From: Cellvibrio sp. PSBB023
GTDB lineage: Bacteria > Pseudomonadota > Gammaproteobacteria > Pseudomonadales > Cellvibrionaceae
NCBI RefSeq assembly: GCF_002007605.1
Contig: NZ_CP019799.1
Location: 3,016,001 to 3,080,000, forward strand
Length of the DNA stretch: 64,000 nt
Direction of reading: 5' to 3'
A model generated the notes under the pieces. It was not told where the DNA came from. It did no database searches and saw only the letters and a list, made by a program, of their open reading frames with translations. Position 1 is the first letter of the stretch, and every line of letters starts with the position of its first letter. Below are positions 17,558-25,127 of this stretch, piece after piece. The position numbers were made by a program, and so were the translations under genes.

Positions 17558-17830
17558 ATGTGGCATTTATTTCAGGATTATCAAAATACACCGCCGCACA
17601 TTGAATCCTTGTATTTGGGAGCTGCTATAATTTCGTCGTATTTACTTGCGCTTTATTCGTGCAAACGACGCCATTTAGATACAAAAAAGTGGCCGATAGT
17701 GGCAACTTGCTTTGGTGTCATGGTGGCATTCTTGTTTGGAATGATTAAATTTACATTCGCTTCTACAGTCGCTATTTCTTTCATATCAACATGGTTAATG
17801 GTTGGAAAAATAGACAAAATGGGACTTTAA
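17558..17830 (+). CDS. Small membrane protein, possible orphan immunity gene
   Basis: The product is 90 residues with two or three predicted membrane segments separated by a basic loop (CKRRHLDTKKW). GACAGG lies 7-12 bases upstream of the ATG. It stands alone and is closed by a strong terminator at 17851. No family was recognised. Stacks of unrelated small membrane genes behind a variable toxin end are typical of accumulated immunity genes in polymorphic toxin loci; that is the basis of this suggestion. Confidence 0.55.
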   Translation: MWHLFQDYQNTPPHIESLYLGAAIISSYLLALYSCKRRHLDTKKWPIVATCFGVMVAFLFGMIKFTFASTVAISFISTWLMVGKIDKMGL

Positions 17831-17850
17831 TCCGATTGCTTTTATCAGAA

Positions 17851-17880
17851 AAACCACAGTTCACAATACTGTGGTTTTTT
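17851..17880 (+). terminator. Rho-independent terminator within the island
   Basis: A 10-bp perfect stem (AAACCACAGT / ACTGTGGTTT) with a 7-base loop is followed by more T. It lies 20 bases after the 90-residue gene. Confidence 0.9.
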
Positions 17881-17981
17881 ATTGTATGGTTGGCGACCTT
17901 AATATGTGCTTTCAAATCTTTAGTTTTGGGTTATATAGAAGATCGACTAGCATCGTATGTAGTAAGTAAAGGATGTTAAAA

Positions 17982-18349
17982 ATGAAAAAATGTTGGAATT
18001 GTGGTGCTTCAATAAGTTTGATTACTAGGATAAAACTCAATCCTGATGCGAGTGTACTGATGCCTTGCAAATCATGTGGGGTTGAGCTGCTAGAAAAGGA
18101 TAAATTCTATAGTCATGTTATTGTTACTGGCATTATTTCGGCATCCTGTTATTAACTAAAGACTTCATGCTAGAGGGGGAAGTCGAAAAGATTGTCCTGG
18201 TATTTACAATTACGCTCGCATATTACTATTTTCGATTACCTTTACGTCGGTAATATTTATTGCTGTTTAGTGCTACGCTTACGCTGATAATTGTTATTTG
18301 GCCAGTCACGGCTGCGGGATTAGTGATTCCGGCAGCTGTTTTTAAGTAA
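17982..18349 (+). pseudogene. Decayed zinc-ribbon membrane protein gene
   Basis: The ATG at 17982 has AAAGGA upstream and starts a zinc-ribbon-like protein (CWNCG ... CKSCG). The frame closes at 18155. A shift near 18140 opens another frame that continues as LLLTKDFMLEGEVEKIVL and a membrane segment. It reaches a TAA at 18251 and then reads on in the same frame as a second hydrophobic helix to 18349. Joined, this would be a ~120-residue protein with two or more membrane segments. One frameshift and one nonsense codon indicate decay, unless base errors are responsible. Confidence 0.55.
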
Positions 18350-18382
18350 GCGCCTAATCAATTCCATATTTATAATTTGTAA

Positions 18383-18595
18383 GATCAAATTGCCGCACAA
18401 AGCTCAAGAATGCTGAGCTATCGTTTACCGAGTTACAGTACTTTCAGTACCAATATACAAACACAATATTGGTTTGGACTACCAATAAATGTGAATTTTG
18501 GTGGTTTATCAATGGATATTGGCCACATGAAGCGGCATCGTGTGAGTAAAACTAATAATAAAGAAGAATCGATTCTGTTTAGTCAAGGTATTTGA
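18383..18595 (+). pseudogene. 5' half of the orphan pre-toxin segment, closed by in-frame TGA
   Basis: This stretch aligns with residues 753-820 of the large transglutaminase-like protein (YRLPSYSTFST, QTQYWFGLP, FGGLSMDIGHMKRH). It has no start codon or signal of its own before an ATG at 18410. The frame ends in TGA at 18593-18595, exactly where copy 1 has Gly-Ala-Arg (two codons are also missing). It looks like the left recombination arm of a silent cassette. Confidence 0.7.
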
Positions 18596-18928
18596 ATGAG
18601 TGTTATGGAACATTTTGTTCCAGAGAAAATGTTTTCTACAGAAACTGAAAGAGCGCAAGGTATTAGTGCGGTAAAAGCGTTAGCTATTGCAAGCCAGCAA
18701 GGCCAGAAAATTTGGACAATTAGCAAATCCAATGTGAATCTTGCATTAAGTAGAATTAACATTAGCGCAGATGCAAAAAATGATATTCGTAATGCAGTAA
18801 ATGCTGTAAAAATTGCTACTGTCCACGAAGCTCGGATTAATTTTAATGGATGGGTTGGCGAAGGATATACGTTAATTGATCCAAAAACAGGCGCTGGCGT
18901 CTACATGATTTCTGGTGGGAAAAATGGT
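18383..18928 (+). repeat. Conserved pre-toxin segment, copy 2 (orphan cassette)
   Basis: This copy corresponds to 16095-16646. Homologous recombination between the copies would swap the C-terminal module of the large protein for the orphan one, together with its downstream membrane-protein gene, and would leave the TGA behind if the crossover lay to its right. Confidence 0.85.
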
Positions 18929-19234
18929 GGATTTGTTGATGATTTGCTATTTTGGGGGAATTTATTAGCATTTGGAGCCTTAATAGCTGCTGCATTGTTC
19001 TTTTTGAGTGGATGGCTTTTGGTCGCAGTGTTAATAGGAGAGGCAATAAATTTCGCAAGTTGGGTCTATGGAATGTCTACGGCAACAACGCAGACTGAGT
19101 ATAGGAATAACTCATTTTTAGGTTTTGTTAGTGCCTTCATCTCATATTTCCCTTGGGTGGCATGGATGGGATACGAGGGGATTGCTTGGGCATTTCTGGT
19201 AAGTGTAATTGCAGGTGCTGCGGGGTTTTTATAA
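18596..19234 (+). CDS. Orphan C-terminal toxin-like module with alternative hydrophobic domain
   Basis: The product is 212 residues if translated from ATG 18596 (AAGG 7 bases upstream). Residues 1-111 match residues 824-936 of the large island protein, up to YMISGGKNG. The remaining ~100 residues (GFVDDLLFWGN onward) are unrelated to the C-terminus of the large protein but are again hydrophobic, with about four membrane segments and a short polar loop. There is no signal peptide, so on its own it cannot be exported like the large protein. The stop abuts the next gene. It is best read as an orphan toxin cassette. Confidence 0.7.
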   Translation: MSVMEHFVPEKMFSTETERAQGISAVKALAIASQQGQKIWTISKSNVNLALSRINISADAKNDIRNAVNAVKIATVHEARINFNGWVGEGYTLIDPKTGAGVYMISGGKNGGFVDDLLFWGNLLAFGALIAAALFFLSGWLLVAVLIGEAINFASWVYGMSTATTQTEYRNNSFLGFVSAFISYFPWVAWMGYEGIAWAFLVSVIAGAAGFL

Positions 19235-19720
19235 GTGAAGAAATATACTGCTATATTATCAGTGTTGCCCTTTATATATTTTATTTATGCAGCGCATATA
19301 TTTTCTAATAATATTCTTGGTATTGAAAATTTATGGGTCGTTTGGGCATTTATTTACTATCTGATCTTTTCGGCAGGTATTAATTTTACCGCTAATATAT
19401 CTAGCGATAATTTTAAAGGTCTGAATCATGGAGCTGTCGGTGTTCAATTGTTTATTGCTATAACCTTTGTGCTTTGGGAAATGGACTTTAAATCAATCAT
19501 TACTCCATGGTTATTTTTTCTTGTTTTGTTTTTTTACAAAAAAGAGTTTTTTATCATATGGAGAGTGATTGGTTTTCCATCTCACAAGGGGTTCCAGAAA
19601 GGTCTGGAAGAAAAAACGATCAGTTCTGACCAAGGCGTTAATATAGCCATATTTTACATTATTGTGTTTGTTGCATCTTACTTGTCTCATGTTGTGCCCC
19701 GGCTTTTTATGGGGCATTAA
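19235..19720 (+). CDS. Membrane protein, putative immunity partner of the orphan module
   Basis: The product is 161 residues with about five predicted membrane segments and no recognised family. It starts with GTG directly after the TAA of the orphan module (TAA-GTG), mirroring the TAA-ATG junction at 17057/17058. Base composition is strongly A+T-rich. The position and membrane nature fit an immunity protein for a membrane-active module; this is inference. Confidence 0.62.
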   Translation: MKKYTAILSVLPFIYFIYAAHIFSNNILGIENLWVVWAFIYYLIFSAGINFTANISSDNFKGLNHGAVGVQLFIAITFVLWEMDFKSIITPWLFFLVLFFYKKEFFIIWRVIGFPSHKGFQKGLEEKTISSDQGVNIAIFYIIVFVASYLSHVVPRLFMGH

Positions 19721-19731
19721 CATCCAAATGA

Positions 19732-19763
19732 CCTCCGTGCAAATTAAATAATTTACACGGAGG
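19732..19763. repeat. Near-perfect palindrome after the last island membrane gene
   Basis: Arms CCTCCGTG (19732-19739) and CACGGAGG (19756-19763), then one C/A mismatch, then AAATTA with TAATTT. There is no T run on either side, so it may be a weak terminator, an operator or a recombination remnant. Confidence 0.6.
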
Positions 19764-20124
19764 GGAATAAGAAAAATTATTTACTCATCTGCAAGTGTTT
19801 TTGATGATGGCCCGGTGACTGCCGATGAACTCGCTAAAGCAAATCATCCACTTACTTTAGCTGTGGCGTTCCGTTCTGATCTAATGATTTTAGCTGCTGA
19901 TCGTTCATCAAAGAGTCTCCGAAAAATGGTGTGCTCTTTGAATATGGGTAAATTCTTTGTTTCGTCAATAGTTCTTATGTAAACATCCATGTCATCAATT
20001 GTGTCACTTCCAAAATGAAACTCAGCGATACAATGTAAAACTGAGCTTATATAGAATTTTGCATAACTGACTGAATTATAAAATATTTATATATTTTTGA
20101 GTCTTCGCGAAATTTTGAGAAACA
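19764..20124 (+). pseudogene. Relic of the 5' part of the transglutaminase-like gene plus unexplained sequence
   Basis: Bases 19794-19835 match 14166-14207 of the large gene in 41 of 42 positions and keep the frame (SVF.DGPVTADELA). The frame then continues with unrelated residues to a TAA at 19980. No start codon or ribosome site precedes it. The remaining bases to 20124 are A+T-rich with nothing recognised. It is a third fragment of the same gene family at the right end of the island. Confidence 0.6.
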
Positions 20125-21000
20125 TCATTCAATATTCTGAATTTGCTCTCTCATCTGCTCAATCAATACCTTCAATTCCACCGCCGCTTGCGTCGTATCG
20201 CTTACGATGCTTTTGGAAGAGAGGGTATTCGCTTCGCGATTCAATTCCTGCATTAAAAAATCCAGACGGCGACCCAGTGAATCGGTTTGTTTGAGGCTGC
20301 GTTTGACCTCAATAACGTGAGTGTCCAGGCGATCCAATTCTTCATCCACATCTGCTTTTTGCGCAAGCAGGACAATTTCCTGTTCCAAGCGCTCAGGGTC
20401 TAATTCCACTTGCAGGGCGGCGAGTTTGGCTTGCAGTTTTTCGCGCTGCGCGGCGAGGATTTCCGGCATGCGCGCGCGCACTTTTACCACCTGTGCTGAG
20501 ACGCTATCCAAACGGCTCAGGATCAATTGCTCCAGCTCAGCACCTTCACGCGAGCGGTGTTCGATCAGCCCCTCTAATGCGCTGTCGAATAATGCCAGCG
20601 CGGCAGTGTGCATCGCATCGCGATCCAACTCTTGTTTTTGGATAACCCCTGGCCAGCGCAAAATTTCCAGCGCATTGACCGGTGCGGCAACAGCACCCAG
20701 TAAACCGTTAATTTGCTGGGCAGCCGTGGTGAGCTGGGCGACTTTGGCGAGGTTCACCCCCAATTCGTTTTCACCTTCCTGCTCCCAATGGACATTCAGG
20801 CTCGCCTCCACTTTGCCCCGCTGCAGGGCTTTGCGCATGGCGTCGCGCAGGTGCGGCTCTATTTCGCGGAAATCCTCCGGCAGGCGAAAATTCGGCTCCA
20901 GGTAGCGATGGTTAACGCTGCGGATTTCCCAAACCAGGGTTCCCCAGGCAAATTTGGCTTCGCGACGTGCGAACCCGGTCATACTGCGTGGCATAGTCAT
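20125..21000 (-). CDS. yicC: YicC family endoribonuclease
   Basis: The product is 291 residues, the normal length for YicC. It opens with the family signature SMTGFARRE and has the RSVNHRYLE motif soon after. The C-terminal domain has EIVLLAQKADVDEELDRLDTH-like residues and FLMQELNREANTLSSKS, typical of DUF1732. YicC-type proteins are endoribonucleases linked to small-RNA turnover and stationary phase. It is divergent from rph across 155 bases, as in many gammaproteobacteria. Confidence 0.94.
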   Translation of the reverse strand: MTMPRSMTGFARREAKFAWGTLVWEIRSVNHRYLEPNFRLPEDFREIEPHLRDAMRKALQRGKVEASLNVHWEQEGENELGVNLAKVAQLTTAAQQINGLLGAVAAPVNALEILRWPGVIQKQELDRDAMHTAALALFDSALEGLIEHRSREGAELEQLILSRLDSVSAQVVKVRARMPEILAAQREKLQAKLAALQVELDPERLEQEIVLLAQKADVDEELDRLDTHVIEVKRSLKQTDSLGRRLDFLMQELNREANTLSSKSIVSDTTQAAVELKVLIEQMREQIQNIE

Positions 21001-21155
21001 TCCTCAGAAGGCGCGGGTCGGGCGATCAATGCTGGTCTTGTCGGCCCTTGAGCTGGTAGAGTTCCCGCGTAAATTAATTGTCATAACCGATGCAGGATCT
21101 TATCACAGCTCCCTGCTTTACCTTTTAAGTTCCCTTTCGCAGTAAGGATCAAGCC

Positions 21156-21878
21156 ATGCAACGCCCCAGCGGTCGCTCACCCGACCAATTACGCCCTGTT
21201 CGTATCACCCGCCATTACACCAAACATGCCGAAGGCTCAGTGCTAGTGGAATTTGGCGATACCAAAGTGATTTGTACCGCCAGCGTGGTCAATTCGGTTC
21301 CTCCCTTTTTACGTGGCCAGGGGCAAGGGTGGCTCACTGCTGAATATGGCATGTTGCCACGCTCTACCGGCACCCGGATGGATCGCGAAGCAGCACGTGG
21401 CAAGCAGCAAGGGCGCACCGTGGAAATCCAGCGTTTGATTGGCCGCTCATTGCGCGCAGCGGTGGATTTAACCGCCCTGGGTGAGAACACCATCCATATC
21501 GATTGCGACGTTATTCAAGCCGATGGCGGCACCCGCACAGCATCCATTACCGGCGCCTGGGTCGCATTGGCCGATGCCATCAATCATTTGAAAGCAACCG
21601 GCAAAGTGAATGGCGAACCGCTCAAGCGCGGCATAGCCTCTATTTCGGTCGGGATTTACCAAGGCGTACCCGTAGTGGATTTGGATTACCCTGAGGACTC
21701 CTCTGCCGATACCGATATGAACCTGGTGCTTGGCGATGACGGCGGCATTATTGAAATCCAGGGCACCGCCGAAGCCGAGCCATTCAGCGAGGCTGAATTT
21801 GCAGCTATGTTAAGTTTGGGCAAAAAAGCCATTGCCGAGCTACATAAGCTGCAAAAACAAGCACTTGGCGAAGGCTGA
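21156..21878 (+). CDS. rph: Ribonuclease PH
   Basis: The product is 240 residues, full length for RNase PH, which trims tRNA 3' ends by phosphorolysis. Family motifs are the N-terminal [15 protein letters not shown], the [18 protein letters not shown] loop, the [17 protein letters not shown] phosphate-site helix and [19 protein letters not shown]. The start has AAGGATC upstream. It diverges from yicC, and a terminator follows at 21891. Confidence 0.96.
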   Translation: MQRPSGRSPDQLRPVRITRHYTKHAEGSVLVEFGDTKVICTASVVNSVPPFLRGQGQGWLTAEYGMLPRSTGTRMDREAARGKQQGRTVEIQRLIGRSLRAAVDLTALGENTIHIDCDVIQADGGTRTASITGAWVALADAINHLKATGKVNGEPLKRGIASISVGIYQGVPVVDLDYPEDSSADTDMNLVLGDDGGIIEIQGTAEAEPFSEAEFAAMLSLGKKAIAELHKLQKQALGEG

Positions 21879-21890
21879 TCGCCACTCATC

Positions 21891-21920
21891 AAAAGGGGCG
21901 CTCTGTGCGCTCCTTTTTTT
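21891..21920 (+). terminator. Terminator of rph
   Basis: An 11-bp stem (AAAAGGGGCGC / GCGCTCCTTTT, one G-U) with loop TCTGT is followed by further T, 13 bases after the stop codon. Confidence 0.9.
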
Positions 21921-21991
21921 ATGAAAAAACAATTGAACATTCCCCTGAAAGGAGTTTCATACTTGAAGGGATATAACACGGAGGATCTTTT

Positions 21992-22237
21992 ATGAATCAA
22001 CAACCCATGGGCATGCCGGAACTCTTCTCCCAACTGGGCTTGGATAACGACTACGCGGATATCGCACAGTTTATTCAACACCACCCCTTGCCTGACAACA
22101 TACGCCTCGCCGACGCGAGTTTTTGGACGCCCTCACAGCGCGCTTTTTTACGCGAAAGCTGGCAGCAGGATTCAGACTGGTGCGACCTGGTTGACCAGTT
22201 GGATCAAATGTTGCGCAAAACGCCTGTAAAGCACTGA
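21992..22237 (+). CDS. DUF2789 family protein
   Basis: The product is 81 residues. The pattern LFSQLGL, then HPLPDNIRLADASFWTPSQRAF, then DSDWCDLVDQLDQML matches the DUF2789 family of small proteins found in Pseudomonas and relatives. No function is known. It has a strong ribosome site (CGGAGGA). Its 3' end overlaps the convergent TIGR02444 gene by 34 bases. Confidence 0.85.
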   Translation: MNQQPMGMPELFSQLGLDNDYADIAQFIQHHPLPDNIRLADASFWTPSQRAFLRESWQQDSDWCDLVDQLDQMLRKTPVKH

Positions 22238-22725
22238 ACCACAGTATCAATTGCGCCGCGATTGACGCCCGCTTGGTCCAGATAGCGGCGCAGGTTCTCG
22301 CCTCTACATCCGCCAGCCATCGCGGCGGATGTAGTTGCGTTGCCCTGTTCCAGCCACTGCTGCGTCACCCGTTGCAAGCGCATTTGTAATTCTCTCTCGG
22401 CTGCCAATTCCGCTTGCTGGATATGCTTGCGCACCGCCTCGACAGCAGCGTCCTGTGTGCCAAATTCGGCTTTCATCCGCCGCCGCAGGTGGCGCAGCGG
22501 CACTACATAATGCTGGTCCCAGCCGCGAATACGGCGTTGAGCTTCGTGCAGATGAGCATCGTCCAGCGCCAGCCCTTTGCATTCCAGCCATACACACCAA
22601 AGCAATAAATTCACATTGATGCCCTGCTCATCCTGCAAGCGTAGGCAAGTGTCGGCCACCTCAGGTTGGGCATAGAGTGCGAGGGAAAAATCCCACAGGG
22701 AATCGAGTTGGTTTGGCGAGAGCAT
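22204..22725 (-). CDS. TIGR02444 family protein
   Basis: The product is 173 residues. The N-terminal block LWDFSLALYAQPEVADTCL followed by INVNLLLWCVWL and a helix with W-D-x-x-V-V-P-L-R-x-x-R-R is the TIGR02444 (DUF2390) family pattern. It is predicted cytoplasmic and helical; function unknown. It diverges from the ABC-F gene over about 50 bases. The 3' end overlaps the DUF2789 gene. Confidence 0.85.
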   Translation of the reverse strand: MLSPNQLDSLWDFSLALYAQPEVADTCLRLQDEQGINVNLLLWCVWLECKGLALDDAHLHEAQRRIRGWDQHYVVPLRHLRRRMKAEFGTQDAAVEAVRKHIQQAELAAERELQMRLQRVTQQWLEQGNATTSAAMAGGCRGENLRRYLDQAGVNRGAIDTVVQCFTGVLRNI

Positions 22726-22775
22726 TGCAGAATCCGCTAGCAGGGGTTTAGGGCAAGTCTGCTAGAATGCGCGCC

Positions 22776-24701
22776 ATGATTCAATTACAAAACGTCTCCG
22801 TTCAGCGCGGCACCAAATTCCTGTTGGATGGTGCTGACCTCACTATCTACCCTGGCCAGAAAGTCGGTTTAATCGGCGCCAATGGCACAGGCAAATCCAC
22901 CTTATTCCAACTTTTGTTGGGCCAACTGCAAAGTGATACCGGTTCGCTGGATATTCCCAAGCAGTGGCGCGTCGCCCATATGGCACAGGAAGTTGGCCAT
23001 ACCAGCCGAAGCGCGCTGGATTACGTGCTTGATGGCGACAGCGAACTGCGCCGTCTGGAGCGCGCCATCGCCACTGCCCTGCAAGACCCGGAACACAATG
23101 GCGAGCAGTTGGCGCATTTGTATAGCGATATGGAAAATATCCATGCCTATACCGCACCATCGCGCGCGCAGCAGTTGCTCAATGGTTTGGGATTTGCCCC
23201 CGGTGATGACCAGCGCCCGGTGAGTGATTTTTCCGGTGGTTGGCGCATCCGTTTAAACCTTGCGCAAGCGCTGATGTGCCCGTCTGATTTGTTGTTGCTG
23301 GATGAACCAACGAACCACTTGGACCTTGACGCCACCCTGTGGTTGGAAGAGTGGCTCAAACGCTACGCCGGTACTTTGATTATCATTTCGCACGACCGCG
23401 ATTTTCTCGACAATATTGTCGATCGCATTGTGAATATCGAAAAACAAAAGCTCGATAACTACAGTGGTAACTATTCTGCGTTTGAACGTCAGCGTGCGGA
23501 AAAACTCGCACAGCAACAAGCGAGTTTTGAGAAGCAGCAAGAGCGCATCGCCCACGTCGAAAGTTATATTCGCCGCTTCCGTGCCCAAGCGACCAAAGCC
23601 CGTCAAGCGCAGAGCCGGATCAAAGAATTGGAGCGCATGGAAAAAATTGCGCCCGCCCATATCGATTCGCCGTTTACTTTCACGTTTAAATGCCACGACA
23701 AAATGTCAGTGCCGCTGGTGCATATCGCACGCGCCGACATAGGTTATAAAAGCGGTGATCAGGGCAACAAAGTTATTCTGAATAAAGTCGAGCTGAGCAT
23801 TCGCGCCGAAACGCGAATTGGTTTGCTCGGCCCTAACGGCGCGGGTAAATCCAGTTTGGTAAAAACCCTCGCCGGTTCGCTGCCGCTGCTGAGCGGCGAT
23901 CGCACTAACGGCGAGCATTTCAAGCTGGGTTATTTTGCCCAGCATCAACTGGAAGCATTGGATATTAATGCCTCCGCCGCGCTGCATATCCAGCGGTTAG
24001 CACCTATGGCGCGCGAGCAGGAAATTCGTGATTTCCTCGGCAGTTTTGATTTTCATGGCGACCGCGCGTTTGAGCCTATCACCCATTTTTCTGGCGGTGA
24101 AAAGGCGCGTTTGGCGCTGGCGATTATCGCCTGGGAAAAACCTAATGTCTTATTGCTCGACGAACCCACCAACCATTTGGATTTGGAAATGCGCCACGCA
24201 CTCACCATGGCGCTGCAGGAATTTGAAGGCGCCGTGATTGTGGTCTCCCATGATCGTCATTTACTGCGCAACACCGTCAATGAATTCTGGCTGGTTGCCG
24301 ATGGCAAAGTCGAAGAGTTTGACGGTGATCTGGAGGATTATTACCAGTGGATGCAACAGCAAAAAACCACGGCAGCTTCCGCCGACAAAGAAAAAATAAT
24401 CACTGCTGATAGTGGCGACAAGGTTGATAAAAAAGCCCAACGCCAACAATCAGCGGCGCAGCGCGCGCAGCTAAAACCGCTCACCAATAAATTAAAAAAT
24501 CTGGAAAGCCAGTTGGAAAAGCTGCAAAAACGCTTGGGCGACATTGAAACCCAATTAAGCGATAGCAGCATTTATGAAGAGAAAAACAAAACCACAATGC
24601 AGGAGCTGATTGCCGAGCAGGGCAAACTGCAGAGCCAATTGGAAGAGACGGAAGAAAACTGGCTGATGATCAGCGAAGAGCTGGAAGCCGCCAATCAGTG
24701 A
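22776..24701 (+). CDS. ABC-F family ATPase, YheS type
   Basis: The product is 641 residues with two ABC domains and no membrane segments. Walker A motifs are GANGTGKST (~36-44) and GPNGAGKSS (~350). Signature motifs are FSGGWRIRLNL and FSGGEKARLAL, and both Walker B motifs read LLLDEPTNHLD. The linker between the domains is charged and helical (YIRRFRAQATKARQAQSRIK), and a coiled-coil tail spans the last ~90 residues. ABC-F proteins act on the ribosome rather than as transporters. The start at 22776 matches the family; the frame also opens at 22767. Confidence 0.93.
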   Translation: MIQLQNVSVQRGTKFLLDGADLTIYPGQKVGLIGANGTGKSTLFQLLLGQLQSDTGSLDIPKQWRVAHMAQEVGHTSRSALDYVLDGDSELRRLERAIATALQDPEHNGEQLAHLYSDMENIHAYTAPSRAQQLLNGLGFAPGDDQRPVSDFSGGWRIRLNLAQALMCPSDLLLLDEPTNHLDLDATLWLEEWLKRYAGTLIIISHDRDFLDNIVDRIVNIEKQKLDNYSGNYSAFERQRAEKLAQQQASFEKQQERIAHVESYIRRFRAQATKARQAQSRIKELERMEKIAPAHIDSPFTFTFKCHDKMSVPLVHIARADIGYKSGDQGNKVILNKVELSIRAETRIGLLGPNGAGKSSLVKTLAGSLPLLSGDRTNGEHFKLGYFAQHQLEALDINASAALHIQRLAPMAREQEIRDFLGSFDFHGDRAFEPITHFSGGEKARLALAIIAWEKPNVLLLDEPTNHLDLEMRHALTMALQEFEGAVIVVSHDRHLLRNTVNEFWLVADGKVEEFDGDLEDYYQWMQQQKTTAASADKEKIITADSGDKVDKKAQRQQSAAQRAQLKPLTNKLKNLESQLEKLQKRLGDIETQLSDSSIYEEKNKTTMQELIAEQGKLQSQLEETEENWLMISEELEAANQ

Positions 24702-24726
24702 TAGGAATGAATACCGGTGTGAACTA

Positions 24727-24751
24727 GCGGCCTAGAAAAAATCTAGGCCGC
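24727..24751. terminator. Hairpin between convergent ABC-F and DUF6316 genes
   Basis: A 10-bp perfect stem (GCGGCCTAGA / TCTAGGCCGC) with an A5 loop spans the TAG stop of the minus-strand gene. There is no T run beyond the arms, so terminator strength is uncertain. Confidence 0.6.
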
Positions 24752-24967
24752 GCGGTACTGCTTTAGCACATCGGAGACCTTCGGCTCGGATGCTTGAATA
24801 AATTCAATAAATTCACCAACACCCACTTCGGCATCAGTGCGGCTATCAAATGGGCCTATGTCCACACCTTCGCGGGTGGTGTAGTACCAATAGCCCTCTT
24901 TCTGTACATATCGACCGTGGCGGGTAGGGACGCTGCCCTGTTCGCCTGCTCTATTTGCGGTAGCCAT
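24743..24967 (-). CDS. DUF6316 family small protein
   Basis: The product is 74 residues from the ATG at 24967, which has GAGGA 6 bases upstream; a longer frame to 25021 lacks such a site. The pattern RAGEQGSVPTRHGRY, then GYWYYTTREGVDIGPFDS and a helical end is typical of DUF6316 proteins of pseudomonad relatives. No function is known. It is predicted cytoplasmic. Confidence 0.72.
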   Translation of the reverse strand: MATANRAGEQGSVPTRHGRYVQKEGYWYYTTREGVDIGPFDSRTDAEVGVGEFIEFIQASEPKVSDVLKQYRAA

Positions 24968-25021
24968 ATTGATTCCTCGCTGCGCTTCCACTCTATGATT
25001 TCCTTGTTGCGGGCTGAACAT

Positions 25022-25040
25022 TAATCACCCAAGGTGATTA
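25022..25040. promoter_or_regulatory. Palindrome upstream of the DUF6316 gene
   Basis: TAATCACC and GGTGATTA form an 8-bp inverted repeat with a 3-base centre, 55 bases ahead of the chosen start. It could be an operator or an RNA hairpin; no regulator is recognised. Confidence 0.35.
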
Positions 25041-25127
25041 TAGACAGCAACAGGAACAGATCGCTAGATTTAGTTGCTCTGCCAGAATGCTGTTTTTAGA
25101 AGATTCCGGTGTTAATCCTTTGACGTT

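Noticed and set aside
17791..17979. A 62-codon hydrophobic frame overlapping the 90-residue membrane gene
   Set aside because: It runs straight through a strong terminator at 17851-17880, overlaps another gene and has no ribosome site.
18593..18595. In-frame TGA read as selenocysteine
   Set aside because: No SECIS-like hairpin was seen, and a good AAGG/ATG start follows at once; a stop or silent cassette is simpler.
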